Position numbers and translations under genes: made by a program
Part shown: positions 1 through 7,225 of the stretch, in pieces
Layout: each line of letters opens with the position of its first letter
Position numbering within the stretch: position 1 is the first letter of the stretch
Assembly (NCBI GenBank): GCA_937876495.1
Contig: CALEGL010000269.1
Location: forward strand, 1 to 22,819
From: an uncultured Bifidobacterium sp.
Lineage (GTDB): Bacteria > Actinomycetota > Actinomycetes > Actinomycetales > Bifidobacteriaceae
DNA length: 22,819 nucleotides
Direction of reading: 5' to 3'
Notes under the pieces: generated by a model
What the model was told of the DNA's origin: nothing
The model's input: only the letters and a program-made list of their open reading frames with translations
Database searches by the model: none

Positions 1-99
1 GCTTTGCGCTTAACGAAAGCCGCCTGACGGCGTCTCCCTCGCGCTCGAGAATCGCGCTCGCTGAGCCTACGCAAAGCCCACCGGGCTTTGCGCTTAACG
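1..99. repeat. Short direct repeats at left edge
   Basis: The 15-mer GCTTTGCGCTTAACG occurs exactly at 1-15 and again at 85-99. Between the copies the 9-mer TCGCGCTCG occurs at 39-47 and 52-60. No convincing coding frame covers positions 1-211. The first copy abuts the window edge, so the repeat unit may be longer or more numerous to the left. It could be part of an intergenic repeat family or the tail of an upstream gene's terminator region. I cannot name a known element. Confidence 0.6.
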
Positions 100-105
100 G
101 CTCAG
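61..105. terminator. Nested inverted repeat, possible terminator of an upstream gene
   Basis: GCAAAGCCC (71-79) and GGGCTTTGC (83-91) form a perfect 9-bp stem with an ACC loop. Outside it, CTGAGCC (61-67) pairs with GGCTCAG (99-105), giving a two-tier cruciform or hairpin of 45 bases. There is no U-tract on either side, so termination is only inferred. A transcribed repeat or a protein-binding palindrome is equally possible. Confidence 0.4.
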
Positions 106-211
106 TGTACTGAAACGGTGGGGGTTGGAACAGAGCCGGAGCCCCGACCATCATGTCGACTACAGTGGCTGCTGAGCGTGCTTGCCCCAAGAATCTGAAG
201 GAAGGTCGGCA

Positions 212-1537
212 ATGTCCGAGACGCAGCAGGATGCCTCACCCTCGAAGGTCATCAGGAACGACCCCTGGTTCGGTTCCTATGCCGCGCGCGCCGAGGCAAT
301 GCGAGCCTCCGAGATTCGGGCCCTGTTTGCCGTGGCATCCCGCCCCGAGGTCGTCTCTCTCGCCGGTGGCATGCCCTATCTCGGCTATATGCCGTTCAAG
401 GAGCTTTCCGAACTCATCGCCAAAATGCTCGTCGACCGTGGCGAGGTCGCTTGGCAGTACGGCTCCGCCCAAGGTGATCCGCACCTGCGCGAGGACGTCC
501 TGCAGATCATGGAACTTGAGGGAATCGACGACGTCCAGCCCGATGACGTGGTCATCACCAACGGATCGCAGAACGCCCTGGATCTCATCACCCGCATCAT
601 GTGCGACCCCGGTGACGTCGTCCTCGCCGAAGCCCCCAATTACGTCGGTGCACTGGGAGTCTTCCAGTCCTTCCAGGTCGACGTCGTCAACGTCGAGCTG
701 GACGCGGAAGGTCTCATCCCAGAATCCTTCGAGAACGCCATCGTCGAACAACGCGCTAGCGGCCGGAAGGTCAAGTTCCTGTACACGGTCCCCAACTTCC
801 ACAATCCCGCAGGCGTCACCATGAGCGTGAAACGCAGGCCCGCCATCCTCGACATCGCCCGCCGCCACCACGTCCTTATCGTCGAAGACAACCCCTATGG
901 GCTCCTCGGGTTTGATGGTCAGACCTATCCCGCGCTGCGGTCCATGGACGCAGAGAACGTCGTGTATCTGTCAAGCTTCTCGAAGATCATCGCACCCGGC
1001 ATGCGCATCGCATGGATGGTCGCGCCTCCCGGGATTCGTCACAAGCTCGTACTGGCCAACGAGGCGTCGGTGCTCTGCCCCTCCAACATGAGCCAGTTCA
1101 CCATCACGACCTATCTGGACAACTTCGACTGGCGCAAACAGATCAACGACTACCGGGGCATGTACAAAGGCCGCTGCGAGGCGATGGACTCCGCGTTGCA
1201 TGAATACCTTCCCTACTGTTCCTGGAACAAGCCACGCGGAGGCTTCTACATCTGGCTGAAGATCCCCGAGGGCCTCGACTCCCGTGCCATGCTTCCGCGG
1301 GCCATCACCGCAAAAGTCGCCTATGTCGCGGGGACCGGCTTCTACATGAACGGCGAAGGCACCGACCATATGCGCCTGTCCTTCTGCTATCCCACCCCCA
1401 ATCGGATCCATGAGGGAATCCGGCGCCTAGCCACCGTCATCGACGCCGAGAGGCAGACACCGGAACGATTCGGAACGGGCGGGGAACCCGACCCACACCC
1501 CGGTGCCCCCGACACGCCCGGCCCCCAGACGGCGTGA
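212..1537 (+). CDS. PLP-dependent aminotransferase, class I/II (2-aminoadipate/MocR-type domain)
   Basis: This encodes a 441-residue fold-type I aminotransferase that should move an amino group between an amino acid and a 2-oxoacid using pyridoxal phosphate. It resembles the stand-alone aminotransferase family that includes LysN-type 2-aminoadipate transaminase and the C-terminal domain of MocR regulators; no DNA-binding domain is attached. Visible motifs are the phosphate-binding NGSQNALDL segment, NFHNPAG, the Asp-containing VEDNPYG, and SSFSKI with the Schiff-base lysine at K258, followed by PGMRIAW. The C-terminal 30 residues are Pro/Gly-rich and probably disordered. ATG at 212 is chosen over TTG at 182 because AAGGAAGG lies at 198-205. 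The gene is followed after 52 bases by ddl on the same strand, so co-transcription is likely. The substrate cannot be read from the sequence. Confidence 0.9.
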   Translation: MSETQQDASPSKVIRNDPWFGSYAARAEAMRASEIRALFAVASRPEVVSLAGGMPYLGYMPFKELSELIAKMLVDRGEVAWQYGSAQGDPHLREDVLQIMELEGIDDVQPDDVVITNGSQNALDLITRIMCDPGDVVLAEAPNYVGALGVFQSFQVDVVNVELDAEGLIPESFENAIVEQRASGRKVKFLYTVPNFHNPAGVTMSVKRRPAILDIARRHHVLIVEDNPYGLLGFDGQTYPALRSMDAENVVYLSSFSKIIAPGMRIAWMVAPPGIRHKLVLANEASVLCPSNMSQFTITTYLDNFDWRKQINDYRGMYKGRCEAMDSALHEYLPYCSWNKPRGGFYIWLKIPEGLDSRAMLPRAITAKVAYVAGTGFYMNGEGTDHMRLSFCYPTPNRIHEGIRRLATVIDAERQTPERFGTGGEPDPHPGAPDTPGPQTA

Positions 1538-1589
1538 AGAGCAGACGACCACCGCACAACGACGCGATTCATCCAGAAAGGCGGCTCAC

Positions 1590-2642
1590 ATGACAGGCAA
1601 CAACGACAACGGCTCAGCCCGTGCCAAGGCTCCGGCGGATGATGACACCGCACCCACAAAGCCCGTAGACCGTGGAAACACCTCCGTTCTGGTCATCTGT
1701 GGCGGTCTCAGCCACGAACGTGACGTGTCGCTGAGCTCCGGCCATCGGGTCGGCGGATTCCTCGAAGACGCAGGGTGGAATGTCAGATTCCATGATATGG
1801 ACGGGGATCTGCTCTCGTATCTGTCCGATCCCCAAACAAGACCGGATATCGTTTGGCCTTTGCTGCACGGAGCAAACGGGGAGGACGGATCTATCCGGGA
1901 TATCCTCGAGATGGAGGAGCTGCCCTACATCGGTTCGCGCGCCAAAGCCTCACGGACGGCGTGGAGCAAACCCATAGCCAAAAACATCGTCAGGAAGCTT
2001 GCGGGGCTGTCGACGCCGCATTCCGTCACGCTGCCGGAATCGGTCTTCCGCGAGCTCGGCGTCCATCGCATCATCGATCTTCTCGTGACGTCTCTGGGTC
2101 TTCCTCTGTTCGTCAAACCGACGATGGGAGGCTCTGCGCTTGGTTGCACTCTGGTCTCCCAAGCGAATCAGCTTCCACAGGCGATGGTCGAATGCTTCGC
2201 CTACGGCAATGTCGCCCTAGTGGAGCAGGCTGTGCAGGGAACCGAGGTGTCCGTATCGATTCTTGAGATCGATGGTCGGCTTATCGTCCTCCCACCGCTG
2301 GAAATCGACACACCCAATGGCGCCTACGACTACGACGCCCGCTATACACCGGGACCGACTGATTTCTACGTCCCGGCACGTCTGCCAAAAGCGGTGTTGA
2401 AGGCTACCAGTGATGCCGCCGTAGCTGCGCACCGCACGCTGAGCCTCAGGGACATCTCCCGAACGGATTTCATCGTCGACGCCGACGGAGTCCCCCAGTT
2501 CCTGGAGTCCAACGTGACGCCTGGCATGACGGACACATCCCTGCTTCCCCAGGCCGCAGTGGCCGCAGGATACGAGCTGTCGGATCTGTATTCGTCTCTG
2601 GTCGAATCCGTTCTGAGACAGTCTCGCGTTCAACCGCGATAG
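1590..2642 (+). CDS. ddl: D-alanine--D-alanine ligase
   Basis: This is an ATP-grasp ligase of 350 residues that joins two D-alanines for the peptidoglycan precursor stem in the cytoplasm. Signature segments are present in order: VLVICGGLSHERDVSLSSG near the N-terminus, LHGANGEDGSIRD, the ATP-binding FVKPTMGGSALG, YDYDARY, whose last Tyr matches E. coli DdlB Tyr216 and points to D-Ala rather than D-Lac or D-Ser, and FLESNVTPGMTDTSLLP with the Mg-binding Glu and Asn. The first ~30 residues are a hydrophilic tail absent from E. coli DdlB. The ATG at 1590 follows AGAAAGGCGG at 1575-1584; the frame is open further up to 1503, but that would overlap the aminotransferase. Two hairpins follow the stop. 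Confidence 0.93.
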   Translation: MTGNNDNGSARAKAPADDDTAPTKPVDRGNTSVLVICGGLSHERDVSLSSGHRVGGFLEDAGWNVRFHDMDGDLLSYLSDPQTRPDIVWPLLHGANGEDGSIRDILEMEELPYIGSRAKASRTAWSKPIAKNIVRKLAGLSTPHSVTLPESVFRELGVHRIIDLLVTSLGLPLFVKPTMGGSALGCTLVSQANQLPQAMVECFAYGNVALVEQAVQGTEVSVSILEIDGRLIVLPPLEIDTPNGAYDYDARYTPGPTDFYVPARLPKAVLKATSDAAVAAHRTLSLRDISRTDFIVDADGVPQFLESNVTPGMTDTSLLPQAAVAAGYELSDLYSSLVESVLRQSRVQPR

Positions 2643-2650
2643 ACGATTCC

Positions 2651-2670
2651 CGGCGGAATGCATTCCTCCG
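2651..2670 (+). terminator. Hairpin downstream of ddl
   Basis: CGG-C-GGAATG pairs with CATTCC-T-CCG, with one C/T mismatch, nine bases after the ddl stop codon. The centre GGAATGCATTCC (2655-2666) is a perfect 12-bp palindrome. There is no U-tract, so it may act as an mRNA 3' stabiliser rather than as a terminator. Confidence 0.35.
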
Positions 2671-2717
2671 CGTGGATCTTCGCACCGCCCTTATGAATTC
2701 CGATTGGTTTGTTGGCT

Positions 2718-2742
2718 CGGGTTCGGTCTCAGACCGAACCCG
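2718..2742 (+). terminator. Probable terminator of the aminotransferase-ddl unit
   Basis: CGGGTTCGGTCT (2718-2729) and AGACCGAACCCG (2731-2742) are perfect 12-base inverted arms around one base, so the folded RNA would have a long GC-rich stem with a tiny loop. It is followed by only a weak pyrimidine run (TTCCT). Its position between two same-strand genes supports a terminator for ddl. Confidence 0.6.
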
Positions 2743-2993
2743 TTCCTGACTCAGCCCCGTCGAGTCCTGGTCCCAGTTTTACGAATCAGCATGCCCCTGT
2801 GAATCCAGACCTATGCTTCGGGTCCAGAGGCATTTCGACGCCACGGACGTCCAGGACGGGCATACGGGGAACGCGCCATCCGCAAATGCCGCGGAGGCAC
2901 CCGAAAACCCGGATTTCGACAACATAGAGTTGAAGGATGACCCGCCGGACAGGATTCCGCATCCGCTCACGGCTCAGGTCGGCGGCGGTGAGA

Positions 2994-2999
2994 TATGGT
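2994..2999 (+). promoter_or_regulatory. -10 element of a leaderless trxB promoter
   Basis: TATGGT fits the actinobacterial -10 pattern TANNNT and lies exactly at -12 to -7 relative to the A of the trxB ATG at 3006, so the transcript would start at the start codon. No good Shine-Dalgarno sequence is present at a normal distance. No clear -35 hexamer is visible. Leaderless mRNAs are common in Actinobacteria; the assignment here is inference. Confidence 0.5.
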
Positions 3000-3005
3000 A
3001 GGCAT

Positions 3006-4013
3006 ATGCCACAGACTCAGACCATTCATGACGTCGCCATCATCGGTTCAGGCCCCGCAGGGTATACAGCGGCCATCTACCTCGGTCGGGCCGGCTACCG
3101 TCCTCTGGTGATCGCCGGAGCGATAAATCCCGGCGGGCAGCTCGTGAACACCACTGAAGTCGAGAATTTCCCTGGCTTCCCAGAAGGAATCCTCGGTCCG
3201 GATCTCATGACTGCCATGCAGAAGCAGGCCGAACGCTTCGGGGCATCCATCGTCTGGGATGATGTGACATCCGTCGATCTTCAGGGCGACATCAAGACAC
3301 TGCATTGTGATGCGGGCGATGACATCCGCACCCGCTCGGTCATCCTCACCACGGGATCGCAGGTCAGAAAGCTCGGTGTCCCTGGTGAGAAGGAATTCTC
3401 CGGCAGAGGAGTCTCGTACTGCGCCACCTGCGACGGCTTCTTCTTCAGGAATCAGCCCATCGTCGTCGTCGGTGGGGGCGACAGCGCCTTCGAGGAGGCT
3501 GATTTCCTGTCACGCTTCGGCTCGTCAGTGGTTCTCATCCATAGACGGGACGCCTTCCGCGCGTCAAAGATCATGGTCGATCGTGCCCGAAGGAATCCCA
3601 AGATCTCCTTCGTGCTGGACAGTGTCGTGGACGAAATCGACGGGAACTCGGAGGGTGCAACCACCGTCCGCATCCACAACGTACGAACCGGCGAACGGAG
3701 GGACATTCCCGCCAAGGGAGTCTTCGTCGCCATTGGCTACACCCCCTCGACGGCTTTCCTTGATGGTACGGTTGCCTGCGATGACCACAACTATGTCCTT
3801 GTCGAGGGAGCCTCCACGAAGACATCCGTCTCCGGCGTCTTCGCCGCAGGAGACGTCGTCGACTCGGTCTACCGTCAGGCGGTCTCCGCTGCGGGGATGG
3901 GGTGTCGCGCTGCTCTTGATGCACAGGCCTATCTCACTGACCACGACATCGCACCTGCCGCCACGGTGATCACCGACGAATCAGGACGGATTCCGGTCGA
4001 TTCGAAGCAATAG
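3006..4013 (+). CDS. trxB: Thioredoxin reductase (NADPH)
   Basis: This flavoenzyme of 335 residues passes electrons from NADPH through FAD and a redox disulfide to thioredoxin in the cytoplasm. The FAD-binding GSGPAGYTAAIYLGRAG is at the N-terminus, the active-site CATC is C139/C142 in YCATCDGFFF, and the NADPH-binding GGGDSAFEEA is followed by HRRDAFRAS. The C-terminal FAD motif FAAGDVVD precedes the AAGMGCRAA helix. The length is normal for the low-molecular-weight class. No thioredoxin gene adjoins it. ATG at 3006 is chosen because family homology begins just after it. It has no proper ribosome-binding site but a -10 element at the leaderless distance. It is convergent with parB and separated from it by a strong hairpin. 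Confidence 0.95.
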   Translation: MPQTQTIHDVAIIGSGPAGYTAAIYLGRAGYRPLVIAGAINPGGQLVNTTEVENFPGFPEGILGPDLMTAMQKQAERFGASIVWDDVTSVDLQGDIKTLHCDAGDDIRTRSVILTTGSQVRKLGVPGEKEFSGRGVSYCATCDGFFFRNQPIVVVGGGDSAFEEADFLSRFGSSVVLIHRRDAFRASKIMVDRARRNPKISFVLDSVVDEIDGNSEGATTVRIHNVRTGERRDIPAKGVFVAIGYTPSTAFLDGTVACDDHNYVLVEGASTKTSVSGVFAAGDVVDSVYRQAVSAAGMGCRAALDAQAYLTDHDIAPAATVITDESGRIPVDSKQ

Positions 4014-4028
4014 CGGGCTAGCGCAATA

Positions 4029-4064
4029 ATTCTGATCGTCCGCGAATCGACGGACGGTCAGAAT
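4029..4064. terminator. Hairpin between convergent trxB and parB, likely bidirectional terminator
   Basis: ATTCTGATCGTCCG (4029-4042) and CGGACGGTCAGAAT (4051-4064) form a 14-bp stem with a single G-T wobble and an 8-base loop. It starts 15 bases after the trxB stop. Because trxB (+) and parB (-) converge, the same stem can serve both transcripts. There is no long U-tract. The rest of the gap, 4065-4260, shows no gene. Confidence 0.65.
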
Positions 4065-4260
4065 GCGTATCCGCGGACGAAGGCGCTCGAACGCAGTTCC
4101 ATCGATGCGGCCGCAACATCGTCGTTCTACAGCCCCAACGCAGAAACTGGCAGGACCGTGAACAACGCATGACCGCTATCACACCACATCAACGCATAAG
4201 CTCAGGTTGACCGGTCCACCCTCGATTTACCAAGTCGGCGAGAATCGATTTTCCCTCCCG

Positions 4261-5646
4261 TCACGACCATTCCTGCGTGGAATCTGACACTGGGGAATCA
4301 GGATCAAGAAGACCAAGGATTCTCTGCATATCCTCCTTGGAGGAGAACACGATATGAATCTTTCCTCGGCTGGCGCTTCCCGTGATACTGACCTTGGTAT
4401 CGAATCGATCTTCGAGACGCTGACGGACCGGAGAATTCTCCCACAGACTCGATCGTGTGGAACGTGAGACAGGCTTCTTTCCCGATGCCTTCAGCATGAC
4501 GATTTCTTCAGTGCTGCGCACTGACAATCCCTCAGCGACGATGCGCTTTGCCAAGGCTTCCATATCCTCCGTCGAAGACAGCGAAAGCAGAGCTCGCGCA
4601 TGACCTGCTGAGATGACGCCGGCTGCTACCTGCTTCTGAATTGAGCCAGGAAGCTTCAGAAGTCGAAGCGTATTGGCGATCTGAGGACGCGACAGAGAGA
4701 CAGAACGGGAAAGCTCAGCCTGCGTCAGACCGAATTCCTCCATCATCTGCTGAAACGCTGCTGCCTGTTCAACCGGATTGAGTTCCACGCGATGAAGATT
4801 CTCGAGAAGCGCATCTCGCAGCATCTGATCATCAGACGTCGTCCGAATGATGGCGGGAATCGTCGTCAGCCCGGCAAGACCTGCCGCACGAAGACGACGT
4901 TCACCCATGATGAGTTCATAACGATCATCATCATCTTTGGATGCCTGGGGAGAATCATCGGACGACGCCAAATGCCGAACGACGATGGGCTGGAGCACCC
5001 CAACCTGCCGAATCGAATCAGCGAGCTCCATGAGCTCATCCTCATCAAATACCGTTCGAGGCTGATGAGGGTTAGTGACGATCCGTGAGATGCCAAGCTC
5101 TTCCAGATAGGCACCGGCAACGGGTTTCAGATTATTCTTATCCTTTTCAACCGATGAGGTTGAGTCCAGTCCCGCACGATGACGTGCATCGTGCACCTCA
5201 TCGCGATTCTCGTCGGTATGGCCCGCCATGGTCGCGGATTCCTCGTCTGGAATGCCTGCCGATCTCTCCTGATCATCCTGTCCGGATTTGGCACCACCCG
5301 GCTTCTCGCCTGCCGTGACATGTGGTGAAGCAGTGGCGTTCTGGCCGAAGAACATATCACTCGGATGGACAAGCGCATCCAAGGATGGAACGCGACGACG
5401 CCGAGATGTCGTTGAGGCTGATGTTTCACGTGAAACATTCTGCGATTCGACTGTCTTATTCAACGGTTTATCGCTTCCAGCACCATGAGAGCGCTCTTTG
5501 CCGGACCCCTGCTTCGCCTCTTCGGATTTCGAGGTCCCATCGTCTCCCAGAGGTTTCGCGGGTTTCGGTGTTGGCATCGGACGCGCAATTGGCTGATCGG
5601 GAAATAACGCTCCAAGCCCGAGTCCGAGCCGAGATTTGCTTGTCAT
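4261..5646 (-). CDS. parB: Chromosome partitioning protein ParB
   Basis: This centromere-binding protein of 461 residues loads at parS, spreads as a CTP-dependent clamp and recruits SMC and ParA. It opens with the family hallmark RLGLGLGALFP (6-16). Residues ~20-170 are a long, charged, low-complexity linker that makes the protein much longer than the usual ~300-350. The nucleotide-binding core has NPHQPR (192-197) and GERRLRA (248-254). The parS-reading helix-turn-helix spans ~307-331 (LTQAELSRSVSLSRPQIANT), and a C-terminal dimerisation domain ~400-445. The gene carries its own parS at 5422-5437, read in frame as NVSRETS (70-76). Its ATG overlaps the parA stop (ATGA, 5643-5646), so translational coupling is expected. 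Confidence 0.95.
   Translation of the reverse strand: MTSKSRLGLGLGALFPDQPIARPMPTPKPAKPLGDDGTSKSEEAKQGSGKERSHGAGSDKPLNKTVESQNVSRETSASTTSRRRRVPSLDALVHPSDMFFGQNATASPHVTAGEKPGGAKSGQDDQERSAGIPDEESATMAGHTDENRDEVHDARHRAGLDSTSSVEKDKNNLKPVAGAYLEELGISRIVTNPHQPRTVFDEDELMELADSIRQVGVLQPIVVRHLASSDDSPQASKDDDDRYELIMGERRLRAAGLAGLTTIPAIIRTTSDDQMLRDALLENLHRVELNPVEQAAAFQQMMEEFGLTQAELSRSVSLSRPQIANTLRLLKLPGSIQKQVAAGVISAGHARALLSLSSTEDMEALAKRIVAEGLSVRSTEEIVMLKASGKKPVSRSTRSSLWENSPVRQRLEDRFDTKVSITGSASRGKIHIVFSSKEDMQRILGLLDPDSPVSDSTQEWS
5422..5437. promoter_or_regulatory. parS site inside parB
   Basis: TGTTTCACGTGAAACA is an exact match to the bacterial parS consensus, and the palindrome extends one base on each side (5421-5438). 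It lies in the non-conserved linker of parB and is read as NVSRETS. Perfect symmetry across a coding sequence implies selection on DNA rather than on protein. It should bind ParB and nucleate segregation about 6 kb from the DnaA boxes. Confidence 0.95.
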
Positions 5647-6626
5647 GAACTCCTTGTCTCGCTTTCTTCGTTGGCATCCAAGTCGCTACCGGAAATTCGC
5701 TGTGATATCTCAAGTGCCGCCTCGCGATAGGCGACCGATCCCATCCCCTGCGGATCATAGGTAAGAACGGTTTGAAGATGGCTGGGTGCTTCAGCGATCC
5801 GTACGCTCCGAGGAATGGTCGTCTCGAGGGTCGCCTCAGGATATCCCTCCTTGACGCGGTCGAACACCTCCTTGCTGAGACGTGTTCGCCGGTCGAACAT
5901 CGTGATCAGCAGTCCGATCACCTGAAGCTCAGGGTTGTAGTGCTCCTGAACCATGGTTATGGCACGCATCAGCTGGGAAAGCCCTTCCAGGGAATAGTAC
6001 TCGGCCTGGAGAGGAACCAGCACGCCGGTGACGGCACATAGGGCGTTAAGGGAAAGCAGACCAAGGCTTGGCGGGCAGTCGATAATGACATAGTCATACC
6101 TCTGCTCGCCAGTAGTCAAGGTCCGCTTCAATGCCTGCTTAAGCAGTAATGTCCGATCAGGAACTTCGACGAGCTCCATCTCCGCCCCAGCCAAGGATAA
6201 TGAAGACGGAATGACATCAAGATTGGGAAACTCAGGGCAGGGATGTCTGACATCCTCCATCGTCAGACGTCCTTCCAGAACGTCGTAGACGGAGGGGATG
6301 TCCTCCGCATGACGAATCCCCAATGCCGTGGAGGCATTACCTTGGGGATCCATATCGATGGCCAGCACCCTCAGACCTGCATGGGCATAGGCTGCCGCAA
6401 GATTCACCATGGTCGTTGTTTTTCCCACACCACCCTTCTGATTGGCGACGGCGAGGAACCTTGTCCGCGCAGGTCGGGATATCGAAGTATGGCTGAGCTT
6501 TTCGCGCCGAGCGACGGTATCGGCAATCTCCGCGCCCAATGATGATTCATCATTCCGAAAAATCCGCGCGATCGTCGATGAAGTCGTTTCTGGCTGCTTG
6601 CGACGAACCTGAGCATGCTTAGCCAC
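5643..6626 (-). CDS. parA: Chromosome partitioning ATPase ParA (Soj family)
   Basis: This deviant-Walker ATPase of 327 residues binds nucleoid DNA as an ATP dimer and moves the ParB-parS complex. The Walker A motif KGGVGKTT is at residues 64-71, Walker A' is LAIDMDPQGNAST, and Walker B is YVIIDCPPSLGLL. The first ~55 residues are a basic, poorly conserved tail. GTG at 6626 is chosen over ATG at 6674 because GGAGG lies six bases upstream (6633-6637 on the + strand reads CCTCC). It overlaps parB by four bases, forming a parAB operon. A 599-bp non-coding stretch separates it from rsmG, so it probably has its own promoter; TAGAAT at 6678-6683 is a candidate -10. Confidence 0.95.
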   Translation of the reverse strand: MAKHAQVRRKQPETTSSTIARIFRNDESSLGAEIADTVARREKLSHTSISRPARTRFLAVANQKGGVGKTTTMVNLAAAYAHAGLRVLAIDMDPQGNASTALGIRHAEDIPSVYDVLEGRLTMEDVRHPCPEFPNLDVIPSSLSLAGAEMELVEVPDRTLLLKQALKRTLTTGEQRYDYVIIDCPPSLGLLSLNALCAVTGVLVPLQAEYYSLEGLSQLMRAITMVQEHYNPELQVIGLLITMFDRRTRLSKEVFDRVKEGYPEATLETTIPRSVRIAEAPSHLQTVLTYDPQGMGSVAYREAALEISQRISGSDLDANEESETRSS

Positions 6627-6677
6627 GTCATTCCTCCGATGCTGGGCCGTTCGAGGACCGATGCCGGCACCCATGTC

Positions 6678-6683
6678 ATTCTA
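6678..6683 (-). promoter_or_regulatory. Candidate -10 element for parAB
   Basis: Read on the - strand this is TAGAAT, 51 bases upstream of the parA GTG. No convincing -35 hexamer is found at 16-18 bases. Support rests on the -10 match and on the absence of any gene in the preceding 500 bases. Confidence 0.3.
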
Positions 6684-6835
6684 CCTGCCACGGCGCGTGA
6701 ATAACGGGCATGATGTCATGTGCACTATGACCAGGGAGCGAATCGGGACCTCTATGCTTTCATGAGTGTCGTCATTGCGTCGGAGAACACGAATACTGCC
6801 CTTTCTCTGATCTCTTTCCCCTCGATTACGCCATG

Positions 6836-6870
6836 CAGGTTTCCTACGTGATCCAGGGTTCCTACGGGAT
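6836..6870. repeat. Tandem 17-mer, two copies with 18-base period
   Basis: CAGGTTTCCTACGTGAT (6836-6852) is followed by CAGGGTTCCTACGGGAT (6854-6870), differing at two positions. It lies in the non-coding gap before parA. It may be a local duplication or paired protein-binding sites. Confidence 0.6.
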
Positions 6871-7225
6871 GTTCGCATGATCACCGAATTGCAACTCCAG
6901 AAATTGAACCTTAACCCCCTACGCCACTTATTGCTTCACCTCATGGACGGCATACCTCAGTCCAGACATCCTTACCGACCATCTCCCTCCCGGGGCAGAC
7001 ATGAATCTGGAACTGATGTCGTCAACATCGAGGAACTCGGGGAACAATCAGCTCCAGAATGATGGCGCATCCCCCGGTACCTGGATTGGAGCTATACACA
7101 CGAAGAAGGGACACTCTTCCCAGTCGAGGTGCTGCGCCTTTCACGGCGAGGGCGGAAATCGAGTTGTTCAGAGACAATGCATGGATGGGACATCCGTACT
7201 GTGCCTTTGCCAAGGCGAAGCAATG

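Larger units (their letters stand above)
2643..3005. other. ddl-trxB intergenic region, no gene seen
   Basis: These 363 bases hold two hairpins (2651-2670 and 2718-2742) and the presumed trxB promoter at 2994-2999. Two short open frames (2709-2927 and 2813-3001, + strand) have no ribosome-binding site or recognisable product. I do not call them as genes. Confidence 0.6.
6627..7225. other. Long non-coding gap between rsmG and parA
   Basis: These 599 bases contain only short open frames on both strands, without ribosome-binding sites or recognisable products. They hold a candidate parA -10 element (6678-6683), an 18-base-period tandem repeat (6836-6870) and a weak hairpin just after the rsmG stop (GCCTT at 7203-7207 with AAGGC at 7212-7216). 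Such a gap is long for this operon, where rsmG and parA usually lie close together. An undetected small RNA or a decayed gene is possible but unsupported. Confidence 0.6.

Noticed and set aside
2813..3001. 62-codon open frame upstream of trxB (+ strand)
   Set aside because: It has an acidic composition but no ribosome-binding site and no recognisable family, and it ends inside the trxB promoter.
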